51,101 nucleotides of DNA from Prolixibacteraceae bacterium (GTDB lineage: Bacteria > Bacteroidota > Bacteroidia > Bacteroidales > Prolixibacteraceae): assembly GCA_025355875.1 (NCBI GenBank), contig JANXYV010000103.1, positions 1 through 51,101 on the forward strand, written 5' to 3'. Below, in pieces: positions 11,744 through 20,319 of the stretch; positions within the stretch are counted from its first letter, which is position 1; every line of letters begins with the position of its first letter. A program made the position numbers and the translations under genes. The notes beneath the pieces are model-generated. The model was given only the letters and a program-made list of their open reading frames with translations, was not told the origin of the DNA and made no database searches.

Positions 11744-12766
11744 ATGATTCGCGCTTACTCCAATTATCAACTCCGGAAACACCACACTTTTGGTGCGAAC
11801 GCAAGTTCCAAATATTACTTTGAATTTACCGAAGCAGAAGATTTGACAGGTTTTCTGGCCACCAACAAGGACTGGAAGAACCTTCCGGTCCTCATTCTTG
11901 GCGAAGGCAGTAACCTGCTGTTTGTGAGTGATTTTGAGGGCATAATCATCAATCCGAATGTCCCCGGAATTAGAATTGTGCACGAAGACCGAAACAACAT
12001 TTGGCTTGAAGTAGGAGCCGGGGTTGTTTGGGACGATTTGGTTGAATTTGCCGTTTCTCATCAGTGGGGCGGCATCGAAAATCTATCGCTGATTCCTGGC
12101 AAAGTGGGTGCGGCAGCAGTGCAAAACATTGGTGCATACGGAATGGAAATCCAGCACCAAATCGAATCGGTGAGCGGTTTTGATCTGGAAACACAAACCG
12201 AATACACGCTGGATATAGTTGATTGTCAGTATTCTTATCGTGACAGTATTTTTAAGAATCAGTTGAAAGACCGGTTTGTGATTACCAGCGTCAGTTTCAA
12301 ACTCGATAAATTTCCGGAGTTTATCCTGAACTACGGCGATCTGAAATCCGAAACCGAAAAACTCGGATCGATCAATCTTCGAAACATCCGGAAAGCGGTT
12401 ATTGGTATCCGTGAATCGAAACTGCCCGACCCGAAAGTTTTCGGGAATGCAGGAAGCTTTTTCAAAAATCCGATCGTTGAATCTTCCTTGGCCGGGCGTT
12501 TGCTGGAAACTTATCCCGAAATGCCACACTATCCGGCACATGAAATTAAGACAAAACTGGCTGCAGGTTGGCTGATCGAACAGTGCGGATGGAAAGGTTT
12601 TCGCCGTGGCGATGCCGGAGTCCACGATAAACAAGCCCTGGTTTTGGTAAACTACGGAAATGCCACAGGAAAGGAAATTTTCGAACTTTCCGAAGAAATC
12701 AAACAATCGGTTCAGGAGAAGTTTGGGGTAGAACTGGAAAGGGAAGTGCATGTGATTGGAATCTAG
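11744..12766 (+). CDS. murB: UDP-N-acetylmuramate dehydrogenase
   Basis: 340 aa from ATG 11744. It reduces UDP-GlcNAc-enolpyruvate to UDP-MurNAc using NADPH and FAD, the second committed step of peptidoglycan synthesis. FAD-binding segments include LRKHHTFGANAS, VLILGEGSNLL and NLSLIPGKVGAAAVQNIGAYG. The catalytic-serine loop is GNAGSFFKNP, and the C-terminal domain has AGWLIEQCGWKGFRRGDAGV. Length and the EcMurB-type insert (SYRDSIFK) indicate a type I enzyme. The start was placed at the second candidate because the promoter overlaps the first. Confidence 0.95.
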   Translation: MIRAYSNYQLRKHHTFGANASSKYYFEFTEAEDLTGFLATNKDWKNLPVLILGEGSNLLFVSDFEGIIINPNVPGIRIVHEDRNNIWLEVGAGVVWDDLVEFAVSHQWGGIENLSLIPGKVGAAAVQNIGAYGMEIQHQIESVSGFDLETQTEYTLDIVDCQYSYRDSIFKNQLKDRFVITSVSFKLDKFPEFILNYGDLKSETEKLGSINLRNIRKAVIGIRESKLPDPKVFGNAGSFFKNPIVESSLAGRLLETYPEMPHYPAHEIKTKLAAGWLIEQCGWKGFRRGDAGVHDKQALVLVNYGNATGKEIFELSEEIKQSVQEKFGVELEREVHVIGI

Positions 12767-12920
12767 ACCTTAATTTTAGTTTTGAACATTTTCAGGAAAT
12801 TTCTGTTATTAGACTTACAAATGAAACTGACATTGAGGATCTATTTTAAGACTACCTTATCTTTTTATTAGAAATCCGAATAAAAAAGTCTGTTTTGTTT
12901 TCATTTAAAGAAAATAGTTT

Positions 12921-12928
12921 CATATTTG
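12921..12928 (+). promoter_or_regulatory. Leucine-operon promoter, -7 box
   Basis: CATATTTG followed by CA, one mismatch from TAnnTTTG, 18 nt before the leader-peptide ATG. A TTTTG lies about 23 nt upstream, slightly too far for an ideal -33 box. It is the only promoter-like signal between murB and the leader. Confidence 0.45.
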
Positions 12929-12945
12929 CATCAAATTATTCAGAA

Positions 12946-13014
12946 ATGACACGTTTTGCTAACATTTCCCTTCTAGGTCTCCTTCTCGGTATTCTAATTT
13001 GGATGCACGATTGA
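12946..13014 (+). CDS. Leu/Ile-rich leader peptide of the leucine operon
   Basis: A 22-codon frame with seven Leu or Ile codons among residues 9-18 (LLGLLLGILI) and another Ile at residue 7, closed by TGA at 13012-13014. The stop overlaps the 5' arm of an antiterminator. When charged tRNA-Leu (or Ile) is short, a ribosome stalled in the Leu run leaves that arm free; a ribosome reaching the stop covers it. The same logic governs enterobacterial leuL, but the sequence is unrelated. It lies between a -7 box and leuA. Too short to have another obvious role. Confidence 0.82.
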   Translation: MTRFANISLLGLLLGILIWMHD

Positions 13015-13083
13015 GAATGGTATGGGTAAAACTATAAAGAGCTTTGAAAGGCCATTCTCAAAACAGGGGATGGCCTTTTTTTT
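13013..13083 (+). promoter_or_regulatory. Transcription attenuator of the leucine operon
   Basis: Two mutually exclusive structures. The antiterminator pairs GAGAATGG (13013-13020, overlapping the leader stop) with CCATTCTC (13052-13059). The terminator pairs AAAGGCCATTCTC (13047-13059) with GGGGATGGCCTTT (13066-13078; two G-U pairs) around loop AAAACA, running into eight T (13076-13083). CCATTCTC is shared, so the choice is strict. It controls read-through into leuA at 13252. Confidence 0.85.
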
Positions 13084-13088
13084 AGAAA

Positions 13089-13143
13089 CAACAGTCCCTC
13101 CCTGCCCGCAGCAGGCGGGGAAATCTCCCCGCAGGGGAGACTT
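13089..13143. repeat. REP-like G/C palindrome cluster
   Basis: Two adjoining palindromes: CCCGCAGCAGGCGGG, and TCTCCCCGCAGGGGAGA ending in CTT. They follow the attenuator T-run and belong to the dispersed CCCCTCC/GGAGGGG family of this window. Confidence 0.6.
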
Positions 13144-13202
13144 AAAAATGGCTGAAATAAATTAAACCGAGAGGTTATTTTGAAAAACTGTACGCCTTTT
13201 AA

Positions 13203-13237
13203 AGCCCCCTCCCTGGGAGGGGGTTGGGGGAGGCTTC
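13203..13237 (+). repeat. REP-like palindrome upstream of leuA
   Basis: A full-length member: AGCCCCCTCC, short loop, GGAGGGGG, then TTGGGGGAGGCTT. The AAGCC/GGCTT ends are inverted and the TTGGGGG tail gives it direction. The tail points to the leuA ATG 15 nt beyond the element. Confidence 0.75.
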
Positions 13238-13251
13238 TAAAATTAAATAAG

Positions 13252-14772
13252 ATGAGCGACAGATTGTACATTTTCGACACCACTTTACGCGACGGGGAAC
13301 AGGTTCCCGGGTGTCAGTTGAACACAGTTGAAAAAATCGAAGTGGCGCGTGCTTTGGAAGAATTAGGTGTCGATGTAATCGAAGCCGGTTTCCCGATTTC
13401 TAGTCCGGGCGACTTCAATTCGGTAGTGGAAATTTCAAAAGCGGTCACCTGGCCAACTATTTGCGCACTTACCCGCGCCGTTGAGAAAGACATTGACGTA
13501 GCTGCCGAATCTCTCAAATTCGCTAAAAAAGGACGTATTCATACTGGTATCGGAACTTCGTTTTATCACATTCATTACAAGCTGAACTCGAATCAGGATG
13601 AAATCATCGAACGAGCCATGGCCGCAGTAAAATATGCCAAACGGTATGTCGAGGATGTTGAATTTTACGCTGAAGATGCCGGCCGTACCGAAAATGAGTA
13701 CCTGGCCCGTGTGGTTGAAGCTGTCATCAAGGCAGGTGCAACTGTGGTCAATATTCCGGACACCACCGGGTACACTATGCCGCATGAGTTTGGTGCAAAG
13801 ATCAAATTTCTGGTTGATAATGTGCCAAACATACACAAAGCTGTTTTATCGACTCATTGCCACAACGATTTGGGCATGGCTACTGCCAATACGATTGCCG
13901 GAATCATGAACGGTGCACGCCAGGCTGAGGTCACTATCAATGGAATCGGCGAACGAGCAGGAAACACTTCGCTTGAAGAAGTGGTGATGATCCTGAAAAG
14001 CCGATATGCCGTGCTCAATATCGATACCAATGTGAATACCAAAAACATTTATAAGACCAGTCGTCTGGTTTCAAATCTGATGAACATGCCTGTGCAGCCA
14101 AACAAGGCAGTAGTTGGTCGTAATGCCTTTGCACATTCCTCCGGAATCCATCAGGATGGTGTGCTGAAAAACCGGGAGAATTACGAAATCATGGATCCTG
14201 CCGATGTAGGCATCAATGAGTCGAGCATCGTTCTGACCGCCCGCAGTGGCCGTGCAGCATTGAGGCATCGTCTGGAACTGATGGGTTTTGAACTCGATCA
14301 GGCGAAACTGGACGAAGTGTACGAACAGTTTGTGAAACTGGCTGATAAGAAAAAGGACATCAAAGACGACGATGTGGCCGCTCTGTTGGGTGATGTTACC
14401 CAGAAAGAACGTCGCGTGAAACTGGACTTTCTGCAGGTGGTCACCGGAAAAGGACTGGTACCCATTGCCAATGTCAGGTTGAATATTGCCGGAGAAGTCC
14501 TGGATGCAACTGCTTCCGGTAATGGTCCGGTGGATGCAGCCCTGAAAGCTGTCAGGAAAATTATCCACCGCAAAGTAGTGCTGGAAGAATTCCTGATACA
14601 GGCCATCAACCGCGGTAGCGACGACCTTGGGAAAGTGCACATGCAGGTAAAGCACGAAGAAGGCATTTACCACGGATTTGGCGCGAATACCGACATCATT
14701 ACCGCTTCGGTGGAAGCATTTTTGGATGCAATCAATAAGATTCCGGGAGCGACCAAAGCCAAGTCGGAATAG
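13252..14772 (+). CDS. leuA: 2-isopropylmalate synthase
   Basis: 506 aa from ATG 13252. It condenses acetyl-CoA with 2-oxoisovalerate, the first step of leucine synthesis. HMGL-like barrel motifs are [13 protein letters not shown] (N-terminus), the metal-binding [12 protein letters not shown] and NGIGERAGN. The C-terminal regulatory LeuA_dimer domain (about 380-506) probably confers leucine feedback inhibition. An in-frame ATG at 13180 would add 24 residues encoded by the REP-like element ([11 protein letters not shown]) and is unlikely. Expression is set by the attenuator upstream. Confidence 0.95.
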   Translation: MSDRLYIFDTTLRDGEQVPGCQLNTVEKIEVARALEELGVDVIEAGFPISSPGDFNSVVEISKAVTWPTICALTRAVEKDIDVAAESLKFAKKGRIHTGIGTSFYHIHYKLNSNQDEIIERAMAAVKYAKRYVEDVEFYAEDAGRTENEYLARVVEAVIKAGATVVNIPDTTGYTMPHEFGAKIKFLVDNVPNIHKAVLSTHCHNDLGMATANTIAGIMNGARQAEVTINGIGERAGNTSLEEVVMILKSRYAVLNIDTNVNTKNIYKTSRLVSNLMNMPVQPNKAVVGRNAFAHSSGIHQDGVLKNRENYEIMDPADVGINESSIVLTARSGRAALRHRLELMGFELDQAKLDEVYEQFVKLADKKKDIKDDDVAALLGDVTQKERRVKLDFLQVVTGKGLVPIANVRLNIAGEVLDATASGNGPVDAALKAVRKIIHRKVVLEEFLIQAINRGSDDLGKVHMQVKHEEGIYHGFGANTDIITASVEAFLDAINKIPGATKAKSE

Positions 14773-15138
14773 CAGAGAGCATGGGGCAGAGAGACAAAAT
14801 CCGGATAATGGAGATCGAAGACGGAAAAACGGAAAAGTTGCAGTCGTAAAACGTTGTAAGGGTAATCCTGCGTGATCAACCTAAATTAACCGAAATGAAT
14901 AGCATTTTTTTACCCTGAAAGGTTTAAATATAAATAGCCCGGGGTAAAGTGACGAAGGAACGGCACCCAGGGTGAGTGGAATGAGACCAGTTATCCGTCT
15001 GCGAGCTAAAGCACTTAATAGTAATATTGAACTCTAGGACGGAATGGCAATAACCTCAAAAAATGAGGTTTGAGAAATTACTAAACATTCAATATTAGCA
15101 GCACCAACTAAGTTGAAGGTGAGGCCAAAAAATAAATT
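14773..15138 (+). ncRNA. Candidate structured (pseudoknotted) RNA between leuA and leuC
   Basis: A 366-bp gap without a credible gene; about 14930-15120 shows strong pairing. TCCGTC (14994-14999) pairs GACGGA (15038-15043). TAATATTGAA (15022-15031) pairs perfectly with TTCAATATTA (15088-15097), crossing the first helix and so forming a pseudoknot. AACCTC (15052-15057) pairs GAGGTT (15065-15070) inside. A CACC...GGTG hairpin (about 15102-15121) lies 17 nt before the leuC ATG. I recognise no known riboswitch, T-box or intron core. It could be an intercistronic control element or a relic of an inserted RNA element. Confidence 0.45.
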
Positions 15139-16548
15139 ATGGAAGCAAAAACTTTATTTGACGAAATTTGGGATTCACACGTGGTGAAAGAGGTCGAGGG
15201 CGGGCCAAGTGTCCTGTACATCGACCAGCACCTCATTCATGAAGTAACAAGTCCGGTTGCTTTTCTGGGTATGGAAAAGCGCGGGGCTAAAGTTCTCCGT
15301 CCTGAAAAAACGGTTGCAACGCCCGATCACAATGTGCCAACCATCGATCAGCACCTGAGCATTAAAGACGAATTGTCGCGCAACCAGGTGGAAATGCTGA
15401 AAAGAAACTGCGCCAAACATGGAATTGTTTACCATGGATTGGGCAGCGAAGGACATGGCGTGGTGCATATAATCGGTCCAGAAATGGGATTGACCAAGCC
15501 CGGCATGACCATTGTTTGCGGCGACAGCCATACTTCAACCCATGGCGCTTTCGGGGCAATTGCTTTCGGAATCGGTACCAGCGAAGTAGAAATGGTGTTG
15601 GCCAGTCAATGCATTATGCAACCAAAACCAAAGAAAATGATGATCTCTGTGAACGGCAAACTGAGCAAAGGCGTCACTGCCAAAGACATTGCACTTTACG
15701 TCATCGCTCAGATTACTACTTCAGGCGGAACAGGGTATTTTGTGGAATTTGCCGGATCGGCCATCGAAAGTTTGTCGATGGAAGGCCGCATGACACTCTG
15801 CAACATGAGCATCGAATGTGGCGCACGTGGCGGAATGATTGCTCCTGACCAAACAACTTTTGACTATGTGAAAGGTCGCCAGTTTGCACCCAAAGATGAA
15901 GAATGGGAGAAAGCGCTGGCTTACTGGAAAACCCTGAAAACCGACGTTGGCGCGGTTTTCGATAAGGTTTATGAGTTCGACGCTGCAAATATTGAACCTA
16001 TGATCACTTTCGGAACCAATCCCGGAATGGGAATCGGCATTTCGAAGAATGTTCCAAACAGCGATAAATTGACAGGTTCTGATAAACTGACCTACGAAAA
16101 ATCGCTGAAATACATGGGCTATGCTGAAGACGATCGCATGGTCGGCAAGAAAATCGATTATGTTTTCGTTGGTAGCTGCACCAATGGACGGATTGAGGAT
16201 TTCCGCGCTTTTGCCCAGTTTGTAAAAGGTAAAAAGAAAGCGGACAATGTTACAGCCTGGATTGTGCCCGGATCTCGTGCCGTCGAGAAACAAATCATTG
16301 CTGAAGGATTAGTTGAAATTCTGAATGAAGCAGGCTTTGAACTGCGTCAGCCCGGCTGTTCAGCTTGTCTGGCGATGAACGACGATAAAATTCCGGAAGG
16401 GAAATATTCGGTTTCCACCTCGAACCGCAACTTCGAAGGCCGCCAGGGACCCGGCGCCCGCACATTGCTGGCCAGTCCATTAACCGCTGCTGCTGCTGCT
16501 GTGACAGGGAAAATTACTGATCCAAGGGAATTTCTTATGGAATCTTGA
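15139..16548 (+). CDS. leuC: 3-isopropylmalate dehydratase large subunit
   Basis: 469 aa, aconitase family. With LeuD it isomerises 2- to 3-isopropylmalate. [4Fe-4S] ligands are Cys347 in GSCTNGR and Cys407/Cys410 in CSACLAMN. Substrate and active-site segments include [25 protein letters not shown] and [10 protein letters not shown]. Length is normal for LeuC. The last codons (GAATCTTGA) form the left arm of a long inverted repeat that opens the four-helix-bundle insert. Confidence 0.95.
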   Translation: MEAKTLFDEIWDSHVVKEVEGGPSVLYIDQHLIHEVTSPVAFLGMEKRGAKVLRPEKTVATPDHNVPTIDQHLSIKDELSRNQVEMLKRNCAKHGIVYHGLGSEGHGVVHIIGPEMGLTKPGMTIVCGDSHTSTHGAFGAIAFGIGTSEVEMVLASQCIMQPKPKKMMISVNGKLSKGVTAKDIALYVIAQITTSGGTGYFVEFAGSAIESLSMEGRMTLCNMSIECGARGGMIAPDQTTFDYVKGRQFAPKDEEWEKALAYWKTLKTDVGAVFDKVYEFDAANIEPMITFGTNPGMGIGISKNVPNSDKLTGSDKLTYEKSLKYMGYAEDDRMVGKKIDYVFVGSCTNGRIEDFRAFAQFVKGKKKADNVTAWIVPGSRAVEKQIIAEGLVEILNEAGFELRQPGCSACLAMNDDKIPEGKYSVSTSNRNFEGRQGPGARTLLASPLTAAAAAVTGKITDPREFLMES

Positions 16549-16621
16549 ATGATGAATCTCGAATCTTGAGTAAAAAAAATACCTCGAAGGATTTATCTTT
16601 GTTCGAGATCATTCAAGATTC
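16540..16621 (+). repeat. Long inverted repeat at the leuC end
   Basis: GAATCTTGAATGAT plus TCTCGAA (within 16540-16563) pairs with TTCGAGATCATTCAAGATTC (16602-16621): about 20 bp with one 4-nt bulge and a 38-nt loop. It includes the leuC stop codon. It is built from TTCAAGATT words also found upstream of leuD, and could act as an RNA processing or attenuating hairpin. Confidence 0.7.
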
Positions 16622-16653
16622 TAATATTCTAACTTTCTAATATTTGAAAAATG
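16609..16653 (+). repeat. Direct repeat, left copy (before the four-helix gene)
   Basis: TCATTCAAGATTC, TAATATTCTAA, then TAATATTT, ending in an ATG. The same word order recurs at 17047-17090 before leuD. The two copies flank the four-helix-bundle gene and each ends at a start codon, as if the gene arrived with, or by duplication of, the leuD leader. Confidence 0.65.
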
Positions 16654-17025
16654 TCTGATTTGTCGTTGTTTAAAGATCAACTAAAAAAGCGAACTAAAAA
16701 GTTTGCACACGATTGTGTTAAGTTCTCGTTGAGCCTTCCTAATGATCAACTTGGAAGACATATCAGTGGTCAATTAATACGATGTTCAACTTCAGTTGCA
16801 GCAAATTACAGGGCATCTTGCATCGCTCAAACAGTCCCCGTGCTGGTAAGCAAAATGAGTATTGCAATTGAAGAAGCAGACGAGAGTGAATTCTGGATTG
16901 AATTTGCTTTAGATGAAGGTTTGAATTTAGGTTCTTCAGGTTCAGTTCTTATAAATGAAGCTCACGAGATTGCTTCAATTTTAATAAAATCAAGAATGAC
17001 ATTGCAAAACAACTCTCACAAATGA
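16651..17025 (+). CDS. Four-helix-bundle protein (23S rRNA intervening-sequence protein family)
   Basis: A 124-aa, all-helical protein. Family hallmarks include FAHDCVKFSLSLPN near residue 20, QLIRCSTSVAANYRAS (about 43-58) and a late EEADESEFWIEFALDEG segment. The family (TIGR02436) is named for genes inside 23S rRNA intervening sequences, but most members lie elsewhere and the biochemical role is not established. Here it splits leuC from leuD, framed by direct and inverted repeats, and plays no obvious part in leucine synthesis. It looks like a small inserted cassette. Confidence 0.85.
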   Translation: MSDLSLFKDQLKKRTKKFAHDCVKFSLSLPNDQLGRHISGQLIRCSTSVAANYRASCIAQTVPVLVSKMSIAIEEADESEFWIEFALDEGLNLGSSGSVLINEAHEIASILIKSRMTLQNNSHK

Positions 17026-17046
17026 ATTGTTGTCCTCTGACCTTAG

Positions 17047-17090
17047 TCATTCAAGATTCAAGATTCTAATATTCTAATATTTTACAAATG
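17047..17090 (+). repeat. Direct repeat, right copy (before leuD)
   Basis: TCATTCAAGATTCAAGATTC, then TAATATTCTAATATTTT, ending at the leuD ATG. It matches the left copy except for an 8-nt insertion and an 8-nt deletion, both made of repeat units. Confidence 0.65.
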
Positions 17091-17678
17091 GCATACGATA
17101 AATTTACAACATTGACATCGCCGGCAGTTCCGCTGCCCATCGAAAACATTGATACCGACCAGATAATTCCGGCCCGTTTCCTGAAAGCCGTCGAGCGCAA
17201 AGGCTTTGGCGATAACCTTTTCCGTGACTGGCGGTATGACAAAAGAAACCAGCCCATTGCTGATTTTCCACTTAATCAGGCGAAATATTCAGGCCAGATT
17301 CTGGTGGGCGGAAAAAACTTCGGAAGTGGCTCCAGTCGCGAACATGCAGCCTGGGCTATTTACGATTACGGTTTCCGGGTGGTGGTATCCAGCTTCTTTG
17401 CCGACATTTTTCAGGGAAACGCTTTGAACAATGGGATACTTCCGGTGGTTGTATCTCCAGGGTTTCTGGAAAAGATATTTGCGGCCATTGAAGCTGATCA
17501 GGGTGCTCAGTTCGAAGTTGATCTTCAGAACCAGAAATTTACAATTCTAAAAAGTGGTGAATCTGAAGGATTTTCGATCAATCCGTATAAAAAACATTGC
17601 TTGACAAACGGACTCGACGACATCGATTATTTGATCAGCATGAAAGAAGAAATCGCTGAATTCGAAAGCCTTCCCTAA
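17088..17678 (+). CDS. leuD: 3-isopropylmalate dehydratase small subunit
   Basis: 196 aa, the swivel domain of isopropylmalate isomerase. Typical segments are [14 protein letters not shown] (about 20-33), [19 protein letters not shown] and [11 protein letters not shown]. It pairs with LeuC encoded upstream on the other side of the four-helix insert. The stop codon lies inside a reverse-oriented REP-like element, so the last residue or two (SLP) are repeat-encoded. Confidence 0.95.
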   Translation: MAYDKFTTLTSPAVPLPIENIDTDQIIPARFLKAVERKGFGDNLFRDWRYDKRNQPIADFPLNQAKYSGQILVGGKNFGSGSSREHAAWAIYDYGFRVVVSSFFADIFQGNALNNGILPVVVSPGFLEKIFAAIEADQGAQFEVDLQNQKFTILKSGESEGFSINPYKKHCLTNGLDDIDYLISMKEEIAEFESLP

Positions 17679-17784
17679 ATCTCCTCCCAAAGAGGGTACT
17701 TTAAGAGAAGCCGTTTGAAAGTAATTACTTCATTGAATATTGTGCTTTTTTAGCCCCTCCTTGGAGGGGTTGGGGAGGCCTCTT
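17672..17784. repeat. Two REP-like palindromes between leuD and leuA2
   Basis: The first (17672-17705, reverse orientation, CCTAAATC core) supplies the leuD stop TAA. The second (17751-17784, forward, ending GGTTGGGGAGGCC) points to the next ATG 12 nt beyond. Confidence 0.7.
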
Positions 17785-17795
17785 ATTTTTAAATT

Positions 17796-19343
17796 ATGAC
17801 AGGAAAAGTTGTTGAGGTTAAAGATCAGGTGATCAGTATCATGGATACGACCCTGAGGGATGGGGAACAAACTTCCGGAGTTTCGTTTACCGACATGGAA
17901 AAACTGAGTGTCTCCCGGATCTTACTGGAAGACGTGAAGGTTGACCGGATTGAAATTGCCTCTGCCCGCGTCTCGGAAGGAGAATATCTTGCCGCAAAAC
18001 GGGTCATGGAATGGGCAAAAGAAAAAGGGCACCTCGATAAAATTGAAATCCTGGGTTTTGTCGATGGAAAAATTTCGCTCGATTGGATTAATTCGGCTGG
18101 AGGAAAAGTGCTCAATTTACTTTGCAAAGGTTCTTATAAGCATGTCACCCAGCAACTCCGGAAAACTCCGGAACAGCATATTGAAGACATTAAAAAATCG
18201 ATTCAGTATGCCGAAGAACTGGGAATCCGGGTGAATGTGTACCTCGAAGACTGGTCGAATGGTATGCGCAGTTCCAAAGACTACGTTCATTTCATGGTGA
18301 GTGAACTGCTAAGACTGAACATTGACCGGATCATGCTGCCCGATACGCTGGGAATTCTTGATCCTGACGAAACCTACGAATATTGCCGCGAAATGATTGA
18401 ATCATTTCCTGAAGCACGCTTCGATTTTCATGCACACAACGATTACGATCTGGCCTGTGCAAATGTATTTCATGCCATCAAAGCCGGAATACGGACGGTT
18501 CACACCACCGTGAACGGATTAGGCGAACGTGCCGGAAATGCTCCGCTTTCGAGTGTCATCGCCACCGTGAAAGACCACTTGAAAATGCAAACGAAGGTCA
18601 ACGAAAGCATGCTCAATAAGATATCCCGGCTGGTCGAATCCTTTTCCGGAATCCGCATCCCGACTAATAAACCGCTGATCGGTGAATTTGTATTTACTCA
18701 ATGCAGTGGAATTCATGCAGACGGCGACAGTAAGAATAATCTGTATTTCAATGATTTGCTTCCTGAACGATTTGGACGGACGCGCGTTTACGCATTGGGA
18801 AAGACTTCAGGAAAGGCTAATATTAAAAATAACCTCGAAGATTTGGGAATCGAACTTGATCCGGCTTCGTTAAAGCTGGTCACCGACCGGATCATTGAAC
18901 TGGGCGACCGCAAAGAAACCGTAACGATCGAAGACCTTCCTTACATTGTGGCCGATGTGTTGAATTCTGACGAAAGCGAACCTGCAGTTAAACTGATTAA
19001 CTATTCCCTGTCGCATGGAATGGGTCTTAAACCTTCAGCTACAGTTGGGTTCCAGATAAAAAGCGAAAAATATCAGGCTTCTGCTTCGGGAGACGGAATG
19101 TATGACGCTTTTATGAATGCGATCAAATCGGTCTATGGGCAACTCGAAAAACCATTCCCTAAATTGCTCGACTATTCGGTTACCATTCCTCCTGGAGGGC
19201 AAACAGATGCATTGGTTGAAACCGTTATTATCTGGGAATTGGGGAATGAATTTAAAACCCGCGGACTTGATTCTGACCAGACAGCCGCAGCTATTAAGGC
19301 AACCATGCGAATGCTGAACCTGATCGAAACCAGAAATCAATGA
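17796..19343 (+). CDS. LeuA2: second 2-isopropylmalate synthase or citramalate synthase
   Basis: 515 aa with the same fold as Leu[43 protein letters not shown] and a C-terminal LeuA_dimer domain (about 380-515). It is diverged from the upstream leuA. Similar second synthases sit in the leucine operon of many Bacteroidota and are variously labelled isopropylmalate or (R)-citramalate synthase. The latter would make 2-oxobutyrate from pyruvate for isoleucine, in line with the Ile codons in the operon leader. Sequence alone does not settle the substrate. Its stop overlaps the methyltransferase start by 4 nt. Confidence 0.8.
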   Translation: MTGKVVEVKDQVISIMDTTLRDGEQTSGVSFTDMEKLSVSRILLEDVKVDRIEIASARVSEGEYLAAKRVMEWAKEKGHLDKIEILGFVDGKISLDWINSAGGKVLNLLCKGSYKHVTQQLRKTPEQHIEDIKKSIQYAEELGIRVNVYLEDWSNGMRSSKDYVHFMVSELLRLNIDRIMLPDTLGILDPDETYEYCREMIESFPEARFDFHAHNDYDLACANVFHAIKAGIRTVHTTVNGLGERAGNAPLSSVIATVKDHLKMQTKVNESMLNKISRLVESFSGIRIPTNKPLIGEFVFTQCSGIHADGDSKNNLYFNDLLPERFGRTRVYALGKTSGKANIKNNLEDLGIELDPASLKLVTDRIIELGDRKETVTIEDLPYIVADVLNSDESEPAVKLINYSLSHGMGLKPSATVGFQIKSEKYQASASGDGMYDAFMNAIKSVYGQLEKPFPKLLDYSVTIPPGGQTDALVETVIIWELGNEFKTRGLDSDQTAAAIKATMRMLNLIETRNQ

Positions 19344-20065
19344 CGCTTTCTCAACGAAAATCTTCACCGGACGCCATTCGCCAAAACTTCGACCAGCAGG
19401 TTGAACGATTTTCCAATCTCGAAACCGGTCAAACCACCGCCATCGATTCGCCTTTGTGCATGGAACTAATTGCCCGTTCGGCTGCCCTTTTCAATCCGAA
19501 TGCTGAAAGAATCATGGATTTAGGCTGTGGCGGCGGAAACTATGCGGTCAAAGTCACTTCCATACTTCCTGAAGTGGATTGTACTTTAATCGATTTGAGC
19601 GCCAACATGCTGGTCGTAGCAGAAGAGCGGGTTGCTGCCAATATCTCCGGAAAGGTTTTGGCCATTCAGGGCGATTACCGTGATATTCCTTTCGAAGTGA
19701 ATTCTTATGACATCATCACTGCCGGAACAACGCTGCATCACCTGCGCGAAGATCAGGAATGGGAATCGGTTTTCACGAAAGTTTATCAAGCCTTAAAGCA
19801 CGGAGGAACATTCTGGATCAACGACATCGTGTTGGGGGAAACTCCGGAAATTGACCGGATGATGCTTGACGGATGGCTCAGTATGCTCTGGAAACAGATC
19901 ACTCCGGAAGAAATCGATATGTACATGGAACGTTACGAATCAGAAGATACACCCCGTACCCTGAACTATCAGTTGAATCTGATGAAACGGGTAGGCTTCA
20001 GCGATACCATTATTCTGCACAAACATTTTAACTTTGCCGCTTTCGGCGCGAAAAAAGAGAAGTAG
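19340..20065 (+). CDS. Class I SAM-dependent methyltransferase
   Basis: 241 aa. Motif I DLGCGGG (60-66), acidic LIDLS after strand 2, GDYRDIPF at motif II and TAGTTLHHLREDQEW mark a class I methyltransferase, similar to small-molecule or tRNA-modifying types. Translationally coupled to leuA2 by an ATGA overlap. The substrate is unknown; nothing in the sequence ties it to leucine synthesis beyond location. Confidence 0.8.
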   Translation: MTLSQRKSSPDAIRQNFDQQVERFSNLETGQTTAIDSPLCMELIARSAALFNPNAERIMDLGCGGGNYAVKVTSILPEVDCTLIDLSANMLVVAEERVAANISGKVLAIQGDYRDIPFEVNSYDIITAGTTLHHLREDQEWESVFTKVYQALKHGGTFWINDIVLGETPEIDRMMLDGWLSMLWKQITPEEIDMYMERYESEDTPRTLNYQLNLMKRVGFSDTIILHKHFNFAAFGAKKEK

Positions 20066-20066
20066 A

Positions 20067-20309
20067 GCCTCCCCTAAATCCCCTCCTAAAGAGGGGACTT
20101 AAAGAAGCCCCACCCAAACCCTCCCCGGGAGGGAGGGCTTAAAAAAGCTTCCACCAATTTTGGAGAAAAAAGGGGAAACCGTTCTGAATTAATGTGAGTG
20201 ACTTTTTATTGGAAGTCCAAAAGTCACCCTTCGGGGGATTTAGGGGGCTTATAATTAACAACGCCTTTTTAAGCCTCCCCTTTTAGTGGGAGGTTTGGAG
20301 GGGGCTTAA
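20067..20309. repeat. Cluster of REP-like palindromes before leuB
   Basis: Fills nearly the whole 254-bp gap. Members: reverse element 20067-20100; degenerate element to 20140; element 20219-20255 (AAGTCACCC, loop, GGGGGATTTAGGGGGCTT); forward element 20269-20309 ending GGAGGGGGCTT, 10 nt before leuB. Nothing else is seen in the gap. Confidence 0.7.
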
Positions 20310-20319
20310 AAACAATACA

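Noticed and set aside
14678-14875. A 65-codon frame over the end of leuA
   Set aside because: Mostly a shifted frame of leuA with no promoter or family match.
14930-15121. The leuA-leuC spacer as a T-box or group I/II intron
   Set aside because: No T-box consensus, intron core or domain V sequence could be found, and no intron-encoded protein is present.
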